From the NCBI GenBank assembly GCA_031772625.1, contig CM062814.1, positions 820,330,757 to 820,394,756 on the forward strand: a stretch of DNA of 64,000 nucleotides. Reading direction: 5' to 3'. Position numbers and translations under genes: made by a program. This document shows positions 45,728 through 56,116 of this stretch, in pieces; within the stretch, counting starts at the first letter, position 1; each line of letters begins with the position of its first letter. This stretch comes from Pinus tabuliformis. Its lineage: Eukaryota; Streptophyta; Pinopsida; Pinales; Pinaceae. The notes beneath the pieces were generated by a model. That model was not told the DNA's origin. It worked only from the letters and a program-made list of their open reading frames with translations, and did no database searches.

Positions 45728-47723
45728 TGATTTGAAAATGGGGCTCTTAGGCTTCTTGTCTAATCTACAAGAACCTCTCCCACTCCCAAAGCTTAAATAT
45801 TCCCAAGTCCTTATGATTAACCAATGCGGAATTGATAATATGCTTGAAATAAAGGTGTATGCTTATGTATATTTTAGAATTGTTCATGTGCTTTTAATAT
45901 TTTGTTGTTATGCTGATACAACATATATATAACAGTAAACAATGCAACAAGAACACAAAACACACATAAAAACAATTTGATTAGGAGTTCACCCAAAACT
46001 CTTAGGCTATGTCTCTGTGAGCTCTAATCAACTCAACTAGGCTCTCTGGGATTATGGCAAAGTCCTTTTTACAAGTTCTTGGCTCAACTCCACTGTTTTA
46101 CATAGAAACGATGGGCTTAAACACCATTTTATCCCTAGCTCTTGAAGCTCTTGGCTTTCTAGCTCTCGGATCTGGCTCTGACTCTTCGGCTCTGGCTTCT
46201 TGGCCCTTTGCAACCTTTAGCTCTCTGGATTTTCACTTGAACTTCAAGTGACCCCAAAGGCTCCCTCAGCTTCTCTGCATAGTAGCTATTTGGCTCTCTC
46301 TGCTCTCTTGCAATGACCTTCTGCTACCTTCTTCCTCCTGTTGTTCTCAATCATGCTCTCTGGCTCTTTTGAGGCATCTTCCTGGCTTTTGGCTTCCTTG
46401 GCCATTTCTCTATGATTCATTGTCCCTCTGTGGCTCTGTCACTTCCAAAATCCATCATTGCCTGTAAAAATGCCTGCTGCAGTGTGGCATGATGGTTAAG
46501 AGCGGTTATAGAAGGAATCGAGGTCGTTTCACAGGCGAAAATCCAAAAATAGAGGAAATTTCATTACACAGGCATTTCTAGAAAAATACACTATCAGGCG
46601 CGTTTCCTGGATGTGAAACTCCCTCCAATCATCCCTAAATCCCTATCGGGTCTACTATTAGGTGTTAAATCACATCGCACAGTCATATTGGGCAAAATCC
46701 CAAATACACAGGAAAACACGTTAAATTGCTTTCTATTGGACTTGAAATTATATTGCATCCACCATATAATCATATCGGGTCCGCCTTTAGCTGCTGACAC
46801 ACTCTACACTGTTGATCTATGGGATCTCTAATCCAACGGTCCATATGCAATTTCAGGCGGCTTAGGAGTACGGAGGTTACTTGCCCGAAAAGGTGGTTTT
46901 CCTCTCTCCTCCTCCAGCCACGTGTCAACCAGTCAGTGGGATCGGGCGGAGCCAGCCCAAAACCATTTACCGCTTGAGGCCCGCCCGAAATCCGCCGTTA
47001 TGGAACTCAAATTCTATTTAATCTATATTATAACCCCCCTTCAGGTCCATTTTACCACTTCAGGCATCGTTTCTTTGTATTTTGGTTTTTTCACCGAAAA
47101 TCATTAATACACAGAAATTCCTGTTTACCGGATCTCAAATTTTATAAATTATGCTTATGAAATCCATCGGGTTCGGCAATCGCCGATCACCGATTCAATC
47201 CTGGCCGTCCATTCCTATCGCGATTCGACGGCTGAGATTGCACATTGTGATTACTTATCGCATGTCGCGTCGCACATGGCCCAGTGGTTCTGTGCATCGC
47301 CGATGCCGATTCACCGATCCGATCATTGACGATTGGCGTATTGTGTGATTGCAATCGCCAGGTTCATGGTCTCGATATCGCATCTCTGTCTGCCTCCGAT
47401 CCGATCGATCGGATCGGTGGATCAGAGTTTCCTCTACCTTCACATAAATTTGGCCTTTGCCTTTTTCCGATGTGATTTCCCTTTTTAAGGGTTTTTTTTG
47501 CCATTTTTAGGGGTTTTTGCCTCTTTTTCCAAAGAAACAGGGCATCTTCTTTATGCGATAACTTCTGCATCCTAAGTCCATTTTATCCCATTCAAGTTGC
47601 AGTAGATTCAGAAGGAAAAGATATCTGCAATGGGCCTATTCTCAGGAACTTCCTTGGACTTTCATTTTTCCTCTGTGAGGACTTCTTAGACTTAGGAGTC
47701 TATCCATAATCCATTTTGGATCA
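45728..47723 (-). repeat. E12 3' LTR
   Basis: 1996 bases. The first 140 bases are identical to the partner except near the end; beyond about 230 bases the two differ at about one in eight positions, mostly by transitions. The region 47150-47420 is rich in CG, with repeated GATCCGATC/GATCGG stretches. Confidence 0.9.
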
Positions 47724-48537
47724 CGCCTTCCCACTAAAAGAACTTTTGGTCTCCAAAATATTGATATAGTGATCTGAGCAGTAAATGAGAGTAACAACAC
47801 CCTATTCTTTCAGCCTCCATACACTTGCCTTGCATAGTGCCTCTGGACCAAAGTCTCTGACCACTTTCCTTTCTGGATGTGCTAGTTCTCCTGGGAAGAA
47901 CTGTCTTCCTTCTTGCCTTCATGAAAAACTTCTGCTGAAATGGTCATAGAAGGTGGTTTGAACTTTTCTTCCTTGATCACTGATCCAAGGTGGCTCAAAC
48001 CAATGTGAAGTCATCTGCTCCACAAAACTTTCATTTGTACCTGTTTGAAAAGCTGTCAACAACAATGGTTAACAACAACAGAAACACAGACAACAACTGG
48101 ATGGATTAAACTCCTGCTTCAACAAAAGAAACAGATTTCACATCTTGTGAACAGCTCCATGTCTTACACCTACATACAAATGATGGAATAGATACCAAGC
48201 CCACAAAACATTCCTTTAAACAAATGACCCTTCAAGTCAAGCATGTAGAAAAATACCATTAGGACTCTTTTCCAAAAGATGAAACACTTCATCATTATCT
48301 CCATTTGGAGACCAAGTTAACTTCTTCCAAGTCAACATGGAACCACATGCATGTCAAAGCAATCAACCCTACAAGTTAATTACACATACATGTTTAAGAA
48401 CAAGGAATCATCAACATCCCTGTGTTCATGCATCTCATGCTCATGCATGCATTTCATCCTTCAACTTTCACTTAAGCACACTGTACTTTCGAAGCTGAAA
48501 TGAAATATAATGTAGATGCATTAATATACATGCAATC
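47724..48537 (-). other. E12 3' untranslated region
   Basis: About 0.8 kb between the knuckle segment and the 3' LTR. A short open frame (47734-47922) has no recognisable product. Nothing else seen. Confidence 0.5.
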
Positions 48538-48936
48538 TTAATCGAATAAGAACTCTAACCATTTCTTACCGATCCCTTTCAAAGGTATGACCTTTGTCTG
48601 AACATCAGCATCATCATGTGAATTATCCTGAGACACATCATCCATGGAATCTTCCTTTCCATTTCTGCCATCTTCCCTTTCCACTTTCTTCAACTTTGGT
48701 GGAAGCATTGCTAGATTCAGAGTCCAACATTTTGCAGCAATATGTCCTTGCTTATGGCAGTAAGTGCAACACATGTGCATCCTTTTGATAGAATGATTTG
48801 CCTTGTCCAATGGACCTTTGGCTTCTTGCTTCTTTTCCTTCAAAAGTTTCCTGTATGTGGCCATTCTCTTCCAACATCTAGAAACATTATGGTTATCCAA
48901 ACCACAAAAGGAACATGCAATTCTTTTCCCATACAT
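48538..48936 (-). pseudogene. E12 zinc-knuckle segment
   Basis: 132 residues with CSFCGLDNHNVSRC at residues 9-22 and CTYCHKQGHIAAKC near 57-70, both C-x2-C-x4-H-x4-C, followed by an acidic, Asp-rich stretch and LKGIGKKWLEFLFD at the end. RNA binding is the known role of such knuckles. It lies after the G-patch in sense order. Confidence 0.8.
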
Positions 48937-49140
48937 ATGTGGAAATTTACCATGCTTTGCAAAATCAAAAGGAAAATGTTTAGAACCAGATTTATACTTG
49001 CTTCTTTCACCTTTATTGCCTTCATGAGGAGGTGAAGCAAATGAAGAAGTGGCTTCCTTTGGAACACCATCAATCTCTTCAAGGTTGTTGGAGTCTCCCC
49101 AACTCTTTGGTTCAAGTGTGTGGTTCTGAACACCTGCATC

Positions 49141-49599
49141 CTACAAATGATGTTTCAAGCTATTGCATTCCTCCTTAATACGATCTTCACACTCTATAAT
49201 GCAACCCCTTCTTGGATTTGTTTCAATGGCCTTCATGGCAGCTTTGGAACACTTTCCATAAGACTTTCCATAGCCAAGACCCAAATACTTAGGCCTTTCC
49301 TCAACCATTATTGGTTCAACAATACCCTGTGCATGCTTTCCCAAGACTCTTCCTTCATAGCCCATCTTGGACACTAGCTTGGAACCTATGCCTTTAGTAT
49401 GTTTTTCAAAAGAACCAATATAAGCATTCTTAGAGGAATTTGAAGAAAAACCGGAATGGTTTACATCTTCTTCAAGATGATACTTGATTAAGGCTTCTTG
49501 GGCAACAAAGAGCTGTGTCTCCAACTCATGCATCCATCTGAGGTACATATTTGCAATATGAAGTTGCCTCTCCATTTCCTGCAATTTTTCAGAAAGCAA
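49141..49599 (-). pseudogene. E12 G-patch segment
   Basis: 152 residues. The first 45 ([20 protein letters not shown]) look helical and heptad-like. Residues about 70-112 form a G-patch: [20 protein letters not shown], then [21 protein letters not shown]. All the typical glycines of the motif are in place. G-patches bind RNA or activate DEAH helicases in host proteins; they also occur in betaretroviruses and, as I recall, in some plant Tat-type Gypsy elements. Here it stands in a Gag-like setting before two knuckles. Origin by host gene capture or from a Gypsy Gag is open. Confidence 0.8.
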
Positions 49600-49790
49600 C
49601 TACTTCTCTTCCTTCATGGAATTCAATTGCTCTCTAAGTATGTTGCTCTTACTTCCATCCTCATACATTTCTCTCACCATTTCCATCATGGTGGACAAAT
49701 CTTGCTTCATGTCTTCATCAAAGAGTCCTGTGATGAAGAAAGAAGAATTCGATGACTCATTTGTAGAAGTTGTCATTATGCCAATGACTT
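49600..49790 (-). pseudogene. E12 N-terminal coding segment
   Basis: The minus strand reads MTTSTNESSNSSFFITGLFD from 49780, followed by Met/Glu-rich helical sequence. It lies about 200 bases inside the primer site and would be the Gag-like start. No family match recognised. Confidence 0.5.
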
Positions 49791-49989
49791 CTTCTTTCTT
49801 CTTATCCTTGCTGGATTGAGCTATCTATAGCTTTGTCTTCACCTCTGCAAACTTAAACAATAGTCAGTCTGTAAAACAAGCATACAATCAGCCTCTGACT
49901 ATTTAAACACCTTTTAGACAAGCAGTCTTTGCTCTGTCAATCAAGAATGCTGATATAACCTTCTTTGAAGGTGAGGTCAATCAATCTCA

Positions 49990-50002
49990 GGCTCTGATAC
50001 CA
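49990..50002 (-). other. E12 primer binding site, initiator-Met type
   Basis: TGGTATCAGAGCC on the minus strand, two bases inside the 5' LTR. It fixes the orientation of E12. Confidence 0.85.
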
Positions 50003-50424
50003 CTTGATTTGAAAATGGGGCTCTTAGGCTTCTTGTCTAATCTACAAGAACCTCTCCCACTCCCAAAGCTTAAATATTCCCAAGTCCTTATGATTAACCA
50101 ATGCGGAATTGATAATATGCTTGAAATAAAGGTGTATGCTTATGTCTATTTTAGAACTGTTCATGTGCTTTTAATATTCTGTTGTTATGCTGATACAACA
50201 TATATATAACAGTAAACAATGCAGCAAGAACACAAAACACACAGAACAAAAATTTAATTAGGAGTTCGCCCAAAACTCTTGTGCTACATCTTCGTGAGCT
50301 CTAATCAACTCAACTAGGCTCTCTAGGTTTATGGCAAAGTTCTTTTTACAAGCTCTTGGCTCAACTCCACCGTTTTACATAGAAACGATGGGTTTAGACA
50401 CCATTTTATCCCTGGCTCTTGAAG

Positions 50425-50532
50425 CTCTCAGCTCTCACTCTGGCTCTTCGACTCTAGCTTTGGCTCTTGGCTCTGGCTTTGGCTCTTTGGCTCTGACTTT
50501 GGGCTTTGGCTCTTCGGCTCTGGCTTCTTGGC
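50425..50532. repeat. GGCTCT minisatellite in the E12 5' LTR
   Basis: An irregular run of GGCTCTTC, GGCTTTGG and GGCTCTGG units. The left LTR has a shorter version (46143-46200), so the array changed length after or during insertion. Confidence 0.7.
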
Positions 50533-51636
50533 CCTCTGCAACCTTCAACTCTTTGGCTTTTCACTTGAACTTCAAGTGACCCCAAAGGCTCCCTCAGCTG
50601 CTCTGTGCAGTAGCTCTTCGGCTCTCTCTACTCTCTTGCAACGGCCTTCTACTACCTTCTTCCTCTTGTTGTTCTCAATTGTGCTCTCTGGCTCTTTCAA
50701 GGCATCTTCCCGACTTTTGGCTTCCCTGGCTGTTTCTCTGCGATTCATTGTCCCTATGCGGCTCTGTCACTTCCAAAATCCATCATTGCTTGTAAAAACA
50801 CTTGCTGCAGCATGGCATGATGGTCAGGAGTGGTTACAGAAGGAATCAGGGCCGTTTCACAGGCAAAAATCCGAAAATAGAGGAAATTTCATTACACAGG
50901 CATTTCTGGCAAAATACACTATTGGGAACATTTTTCAGATGTGAAACTCCCTCCAATTTCCCCTAAATCCCTATCGGGTCGGCCATTAGGCATTAAATCG
51001 CATCGTATAGTCATACTGAGCAAAATCCCAAATACATGGGAAAACATGTTAAATTGCTTTCTATCGGACTTGAAATTATATCGCATACACCCTATATCAT
51101 ATCAGGTCTGCCTTTGGCTCTTGACACACTCTACTCTGTTGATCTGCGGGATCTCTGATCCAATGGTCCATATGCAATTTCAGGCGGCTTAGGAGTACGG
51201 AGGTTACCCACCCGAAAAGGCAGTTTTCCTCTCTCCTTTGCCAGCCACGTGTTAACTAGTCAGTGGGATCGGGCAGAGCTAGCCCAAAACCATTTACCGC
51301 TTGAGGCCCACCCGAAATCCGCTGTTATAGAACTCAAATTCTATTTAATCGGGCTTATAACCCCCCTTCGGGTCCGTTTTACCGCTTCGAGCATTGTTTC
51401 TTTGTATTTTGGTTTTTTCACCGAAAATTGTTAATACACAAAAATTCCCATTTACCGCATCTCAAAATTTATAAATTATGCTTATGAAATCCATCAGGTT
51501 TGGTAATCACCGATCGTTGATTCAATCCTGGCTATCCATTCCTATTGTGATCTGACGGCTGAGATTGCATGTTGCGATCGCTTATCGCATGTCGCATCGC
51601 ACACAGCCCAATGGTTCTGTGCATTGCCAATGCCGA

Positions 51637-52807
51637 TGTTGAAAAGTGTGCAAAAAGAAATGTAAATTTAGAAATTTCTAAAAATAGAACTGCTAAAAAT
51701 AACACTTCTAAAAATAATAGTTTGGCCACCTTGGGTGAGAGGTGAAACTGCTAAAAATAACATCTTCTAAAAATAACATTTCTGGGTCCCTTCCTATTTT
51801 TAGCAATCCCTGGTCTAAGTATAGGAAGTAAAAATGAATTTGGTCTTAACAACAGTTTAAAATATTAATTAATTAATCTCCATGAGTTAATTAGTTAAGC
51901 AAAAGCAAACTTGAAGTCTTTGTGAGAACATGCAATTATTTCTCCACTGATTGGGGAATGTGTCCTTGATTTGCTCCACTGATTGAGGAATTAAGGATGA
52001 GTTCTATATTGAGAGGATCAGTTGAATTAGTTTAACTTAGTCAAGTTCAGTTAGATTAATTTAACAAGTTGTTAAATTAATGAGATACAGTTTGTTTATG
52101 CTTGCATGCATGTGACAACTGTTATTTTCAGATAACTGTGTATTCACTCATGGATAACTGATGCATGTCAGTTTTGTTAGAGACCCAGTTGAGATTAGAT
52201 GTGGGACAATGTACTATCAATTGGATGAATATTTTTCCTACAAAGGAAGCTCATCCATGATGAGGATTTATCTCCTTCAGGTTTGTGTAGTTATTTCAGA
52301 GGTCAGTGTTGTGTGTGAGGTGAGAATCACACAGGTTGCAGCTGGAGGACCCAGGAAAAATTATGCATAGAAATAGGAGGCTTGGAGGGCAGAGGAGAAG
52401 GTTTGTGAGAAGCCTTTGACTATCTATGAGCAGCAAAGGGATTGTACTAAGAGCTGGATAGCTTTCGAGCTAAGGCTTTGTGTAATCTAGACATATTTCC
52501 ACTTGTATGCTAATACAGAGATGGGGTTTTAGGCCTGTGCTTTCCCCTAGTTATATCTTCTGTGTTATGTGTGTCTGATTTCTCCATATTAGTTATATGT
52601 GTTCTTATTGATTTTGCTCAGCTCGATTAAGCTTCCACTAAATTGTTTGTAGAAGTAAATCAAGTGTTTTGCTTTAGTACATTGCGTTACCAGGTGATCT
52701 ACAGGTGGGAAATTTCTACATGGTATCAGAGCTAGCTGATTTGTAGAAAAAGTTCTAGATGGTATCAGAGCTAGCTGATTTGTAGAAAAATTCTACAAAT
52801 TTCTACA
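51637..52807 (+). mobile_element. E13: LTR of the E2/E11 Copia family, with short tail
   Basis: Insertion in the E12 5' LTR with TSD GCCGA on both sides (51632-51636, 52808-52812). A full LTR (51637-52720, about 1084 bases, TGTTGAAAAG to TTTCTACA) is followed by 87 bases of primer-site and leader sequence that end again in TTTCTACA. In that tail a 38-39-base unit beginning TGGTATCAGAGCTAGC occurs twice (52721 and 52760). This is the deepest layer of the nest E10 > E11 > E12 > E13. Confidence 0.85.
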
Positions 52808-53225
52808 GCCGATTCGCTGATCCGATCATCGACGATCGGCGTATCGCGTGATCACAATCTCCAGGTTCATGGTCCCGATATTGCATCTATGTCTGCCTCC
52901 GATCCGATCGATCAAATTGGCAGATCGGAGTTTCCTCCACCTCCTCGTAAATCCGGCCTTTTCCTTTTTCTGATGCGATTTCCCTTTTTAAGGGTTTTTT
53001 TGCCATTTTTAGGGGTTTTTGCCTCTTTTTCCAAAGAAACAGGGCATCTTCTTTATGCAATAACTTCTGCATCCTAAGTCCATTTTAGCCCATTCAAGTT
53101 GTAGTAGATTTAGAAGGAAAAGATCTCTGTAATGGGGCTATTTCTAGGAACTTCCTTGGACTTTCATTTTTCCTTTGTGAGGACCACTTAGACTTAGGAG
53201 TCTATCCAAAATCCATTTTGGATCA

Positions 53226-53705
53226 AGGAAACTCGTCCATGCAAAAGGAATTATCTCCTTTAGGATTGCGCAGTTATTTCAGAGGTCAGTGTTGTGTGTG
53301 AGTTGAGAATCACTAGGTTGCAGTTGGAGGACCCATGAGAAACTGTGCAAGGAAATGGGAGGCTTGGAGGACTGAAGGAAGGCATATGTGTTGTCTATTC
53401 TGTCTATGAGTAGCTGTGAGGGATTGTACTGAGAGTTGGATAGCTTGTGAGCTAAAGCTTTGTGTAATCCTAAGATATTTCCACTTGTATTATAATATAG
53501 AGATTGGGGTTTTTAGCTGAGGCTTTCCCCAGAGTATTCTTCTTTGTTCATGTGTGATTGATTTCTTCTTCATCTGTTATATGTGTTCTATTTGATCTTG
53601 CTCAAAATTGATTAAGCTTCCGCAAGTTTGATTGTAGAAGTAGATTAAGTATATTGCTTTAGTTACATTGCATTATCAGTTTAATCTACAGTGAGAATTT
53701 CTACA
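53226..53705 (+). repeat. E11 5' LTR, second part
   Basis: Resumes with the duplicated AGGAA and runs to GAATTTCTACA, matching the 3' end of the 3' LTR. Confidence 0.85.
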
Positions 53706-53717
53706 TGGTATCAGAGC
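53706..53717 (+). other. E11 primer binding site, initiator-Met type
   Basis: TGGTATCAGAGC directly after the 5' LTR. Confidence 0.9.
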
Positions 53718-53826
53718 AAAAGTGATCAAAGTGGAGAAAAATATACAAAGAAGGGAGAAGTTCGAAGTTTGAAGTTCTTGATTGTAGGTACATAATTGAT
53801 TTCTTATCACATCTCAAAATTCACCA

Positions 53827-54305
53827 ATGGCGTTCAATGGCTTGAGACTCGAGTATGCCCTGGATGGCAGCTCGAATTACATAGCCTGGAAGGATCACAT
53901 GGAAGCGGTATTAGAGGAAAACGGGTTGAAGGACTTCGTTGACAAGAATTCCCCAAGCCAGCAGCAGCTAATGCCCAAGAATTGACGAAATGGAAGAAAT
54001 GTGTGGCGAGTGCGAGGAGGATTCTTCTGGAGGGAGTTCGAGACCATATTGTCTCGAGTCTCCATGGGAAAAAGACTCTGTTTTCAATGTGGAAGACATT
54101 GAAGGATCTATATCAGAACAATAGCGACCAGAGGAAGTTGGTGCTGAAGGACAAGCTTTGGAAAATCAAGTGTGAAAAGGGCGACACAATCTCTACATAT
54201 ATGAACAAGCTCACCACTTGCAGAGATGTGCTTGGAAGTGTAGGAATCACGACAGCCGATGATGACATGGTGAGTCTTGCTCTCCTCTGTCTTCCTAAGA
54301 GCTAG
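53827..54305 (+). pseudogene. E11 Gag segments
   Basis: From ATG at 53827 the frame reads MAFNGLRLEYALDGSSNYIA, the N-terminal Copia Gag pattern with the conserved W of YIAWKD. 53982-54305 continues with LLEGVRDHIVSSLHGKKTLF and MWKTLKDLYQNNSDQRKLVL and a CRDVLGSVG stretch, the UBN2-type Gag core. Gag builds the particle. Matches E2 5405-5710. Confidence 0.85.
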
Positions 54306-54374
54306 CATAGCTACTAGGACTCAGTGAATTGAAGAGAGAAACTGCCAGATTGGGAACGACTGTGGTCGGATCTG

Positions 54375-55001
54375 ATGCAGGAGGAGATTAGGAGGAGCAC
54401 CAGAGATGGTTCTTCATCTAAGGAGGATGAAGAAAATCTAGCCTTAGCCAATAAGGCAAGGAAAGGGAAGGAGAAGGATTCTCATTCCAAATCTAGTTCT
54501 TCCCATGGTGGGAATAAGATTGACAAATCTAAAGTGAGATGCTTTAATTGTCATGAGGTGGGACATTATGCAATTAATTGTGCATTGAAGAAATCCAAGA
54601 AGGGATCCTCGAAAGGATCTGAAGGTGAGGCATTGGCCTCTCAATTCAAATTGGATTTTACCCTCATCACATGCATGGTTTCATCGATGATGGGTTGTGG
54701 TTGGTTTCTTGACGGTGGAGCCTCATTCCACATGACCGACGATAAAAGTTTATTTAGTACCTTGGAGGAGAAATACCTCAAGATACTCATAGAGATGGGT
54801 AATGATGAAAAATATAGTGTTTTAGGAGTGGGCACAGTTGCTTTTCAGAGGGAGCATGGAGCTTGCATCACCTTGACAGATGTGAAGTATGTGCCAGGAC
54901 TGAAGAAGAACTTGGTATCGATCGCAATGTTGGAGGAAAAAGGCTACGATGTTGTCTTCAGTAAGGGAAAGGTTTTCCTTAGACACATCACCACGGGTTA
55001 G
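54375..55001 (+). pseudogene. E11 zinc knuckle and protease segment
   Basis: 208 residues. KVRCFNCHEVGHYAINC (residues about 53-69) is a CCHC knuckle. WFLDGGASFHMTDDKSLF (about 115-132) is the Copia protease box in variant form: where D-S/T-G is usual, DGG stands here. DVKYVPGLKKNLVSIAMLEE and VFSKGKVFLRHI follow, the pre-integrase approach. No integrase zinc module follows. Confidence 0.8.
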
Positions 55002-55099
55002 GTGAAACAGATCGGTTCATGGTATAGAACTTGTATGCTCTTGAGGTTCAAGATGCATGCAAAACCGTAAGGAGCAAGGCAAATATTAGAGAATTGGTG

Positions 55100-55351
55100 G
55101 TTGAGAGGGAGAGTACATTACCTCTCAACATGCAGTGCTAGAAGAAGTCTCAGACAATTGTGGAGGAGCCACAATTGGTGAAGCAGCTTCAGGAGGTTGT
55201 GGAGCAGCCACAACTGGAGAAGCCGAGAGGAGATCGAGTGGAGGCATCCACTCATGTAGAGACCTCTAGTAGGGGGAAATTTCGAGCCAAGTGGGCAGAG
55301 GGATCACATGTAGCCATACCTCCAGGTGTGAGGTGGGGTGATGTGAAGTGA
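55100..55351 (+). pseudogene. E11 Gln-rich tail segment
   Basis: 55160-55351 reads EEPQLVKQLQEVVEQPQLEK and ends in GVRWGDVK. The same ending occurs in E2, so this seems to be the natural end of the family's coding region. No domain recognised; the Gln/Glu-rich repeat suggests a flexible tail. Confidence 0.65.
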
Positions 55352-56116
55352 TAGTCCCAAGAAGGCTAAAATAGGGGTAGGATCCTTGAGGTACCCAGCC
55401 TCTTTGATTAGACCTTGCTACGAGAGCCTCGACGAGGAGTAGCAGGACTAGCTGAGTGGGTAGAGACAGATGCAGATGGAGTAGCAGAGAGCTACGGTGC
55501 AGGAGTACCAAGACAGTGCAGAGCTAGCAGGCTACAACAATGTGAGAGGCACAGGAGTGTTGCACCAGTGTAGGATGGAACATAGAGGTGTGCAATGGTG
55601 CGAGATGTAGGGAGTTGTTGTAGCAGTGTAGAGGTTAGAGAGGGAGCACTTGTCAGCAGCAGAGGGAGCTTTAGCATCAAATGGTGTTTCTAGCCCAACA
55701 GGGAGGTCAGTTGGGAGATCAGTTACTTACTTCTCAGTAACTGAGTTGTATTGCAGCAGTGGGCAGCACGATGCAACATGATCAGAGGAGGTGCAGTGCG
55801 GATGCATGCTGGGAGATAGAACCAGTGGCAGCATGGATGCAGTAGGAGGAATTAATGTGACTGATGCAGTCAAAGATGAAAGTGACAAAGGCTAGAGCAG
55901 TCAGATACTGAAGAGCATAGAGGTGTAGAGTTTTCAGTCGACAGAGGTAATAACAGTCAGAGACTTTGATGACAGAGGCATCATACTAATTCAGGTTGGA
56001 TATTTTTTGTTTCTAGAGTTGCTAGAGCAACAACACTTGAGAGAAGTGTTGCATGCAAAACATTCCAAAGGTTCAGGATCGGGTTCGAGTTGAATGCCTT
56101 TCTTGTTGAAAGGGAG
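55352..56116 (+). other. E11 3' untranslated region and polypurine tract
   Basis: About 0.77 kb with no coding segment; rich in GCAG/CAGAG-type trinucleotide runs near 55440-55900. Ends in GAAAGGGAG directly before the LTR. Confidence 0.6.

Larger units (their letters stand above)
45728..53225 (-). mobile_element. E12: non-autonomous LTR element with G-patch and zinc knuckles
   Basis: Ends TGATTTGAAAATGG and TTTTGGATCA; TSD AGGAA at 45723-45727 and 53226-53230. LTRs: 45728-47723 and 50005-53225 (the latter holds E13). The primer site beside the right LTR shows that it reads on the minus strand. The interior is only 2.3 kb and codes coiled-coil-like sequence, a G-patch and two CCHC knuckles, with no protease, polymerase or integrase recognised. 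LTRs of 2 kb with such a small interior fit a LARD-like, trans-mobilised element. A few breaks in the coding part. Confidence 0.9.
50005..53225 (-). repeat. E12 5' LTR, containing E13
   Basis: 3221 bases in total; 2045 after discounting E13 and its target repeat. Ends match the left LTR (TGATTTGAAAAT and TTGGATCA). Longer than its partner partly because of the GGCTCT minisatellite. Confidence 0.9.

Noticed and set aside
46600-47440. Possible host promoter or CpG island
   Set aside because: The CG-rich stretch is part of the E12 LTR and recurs in its partner.
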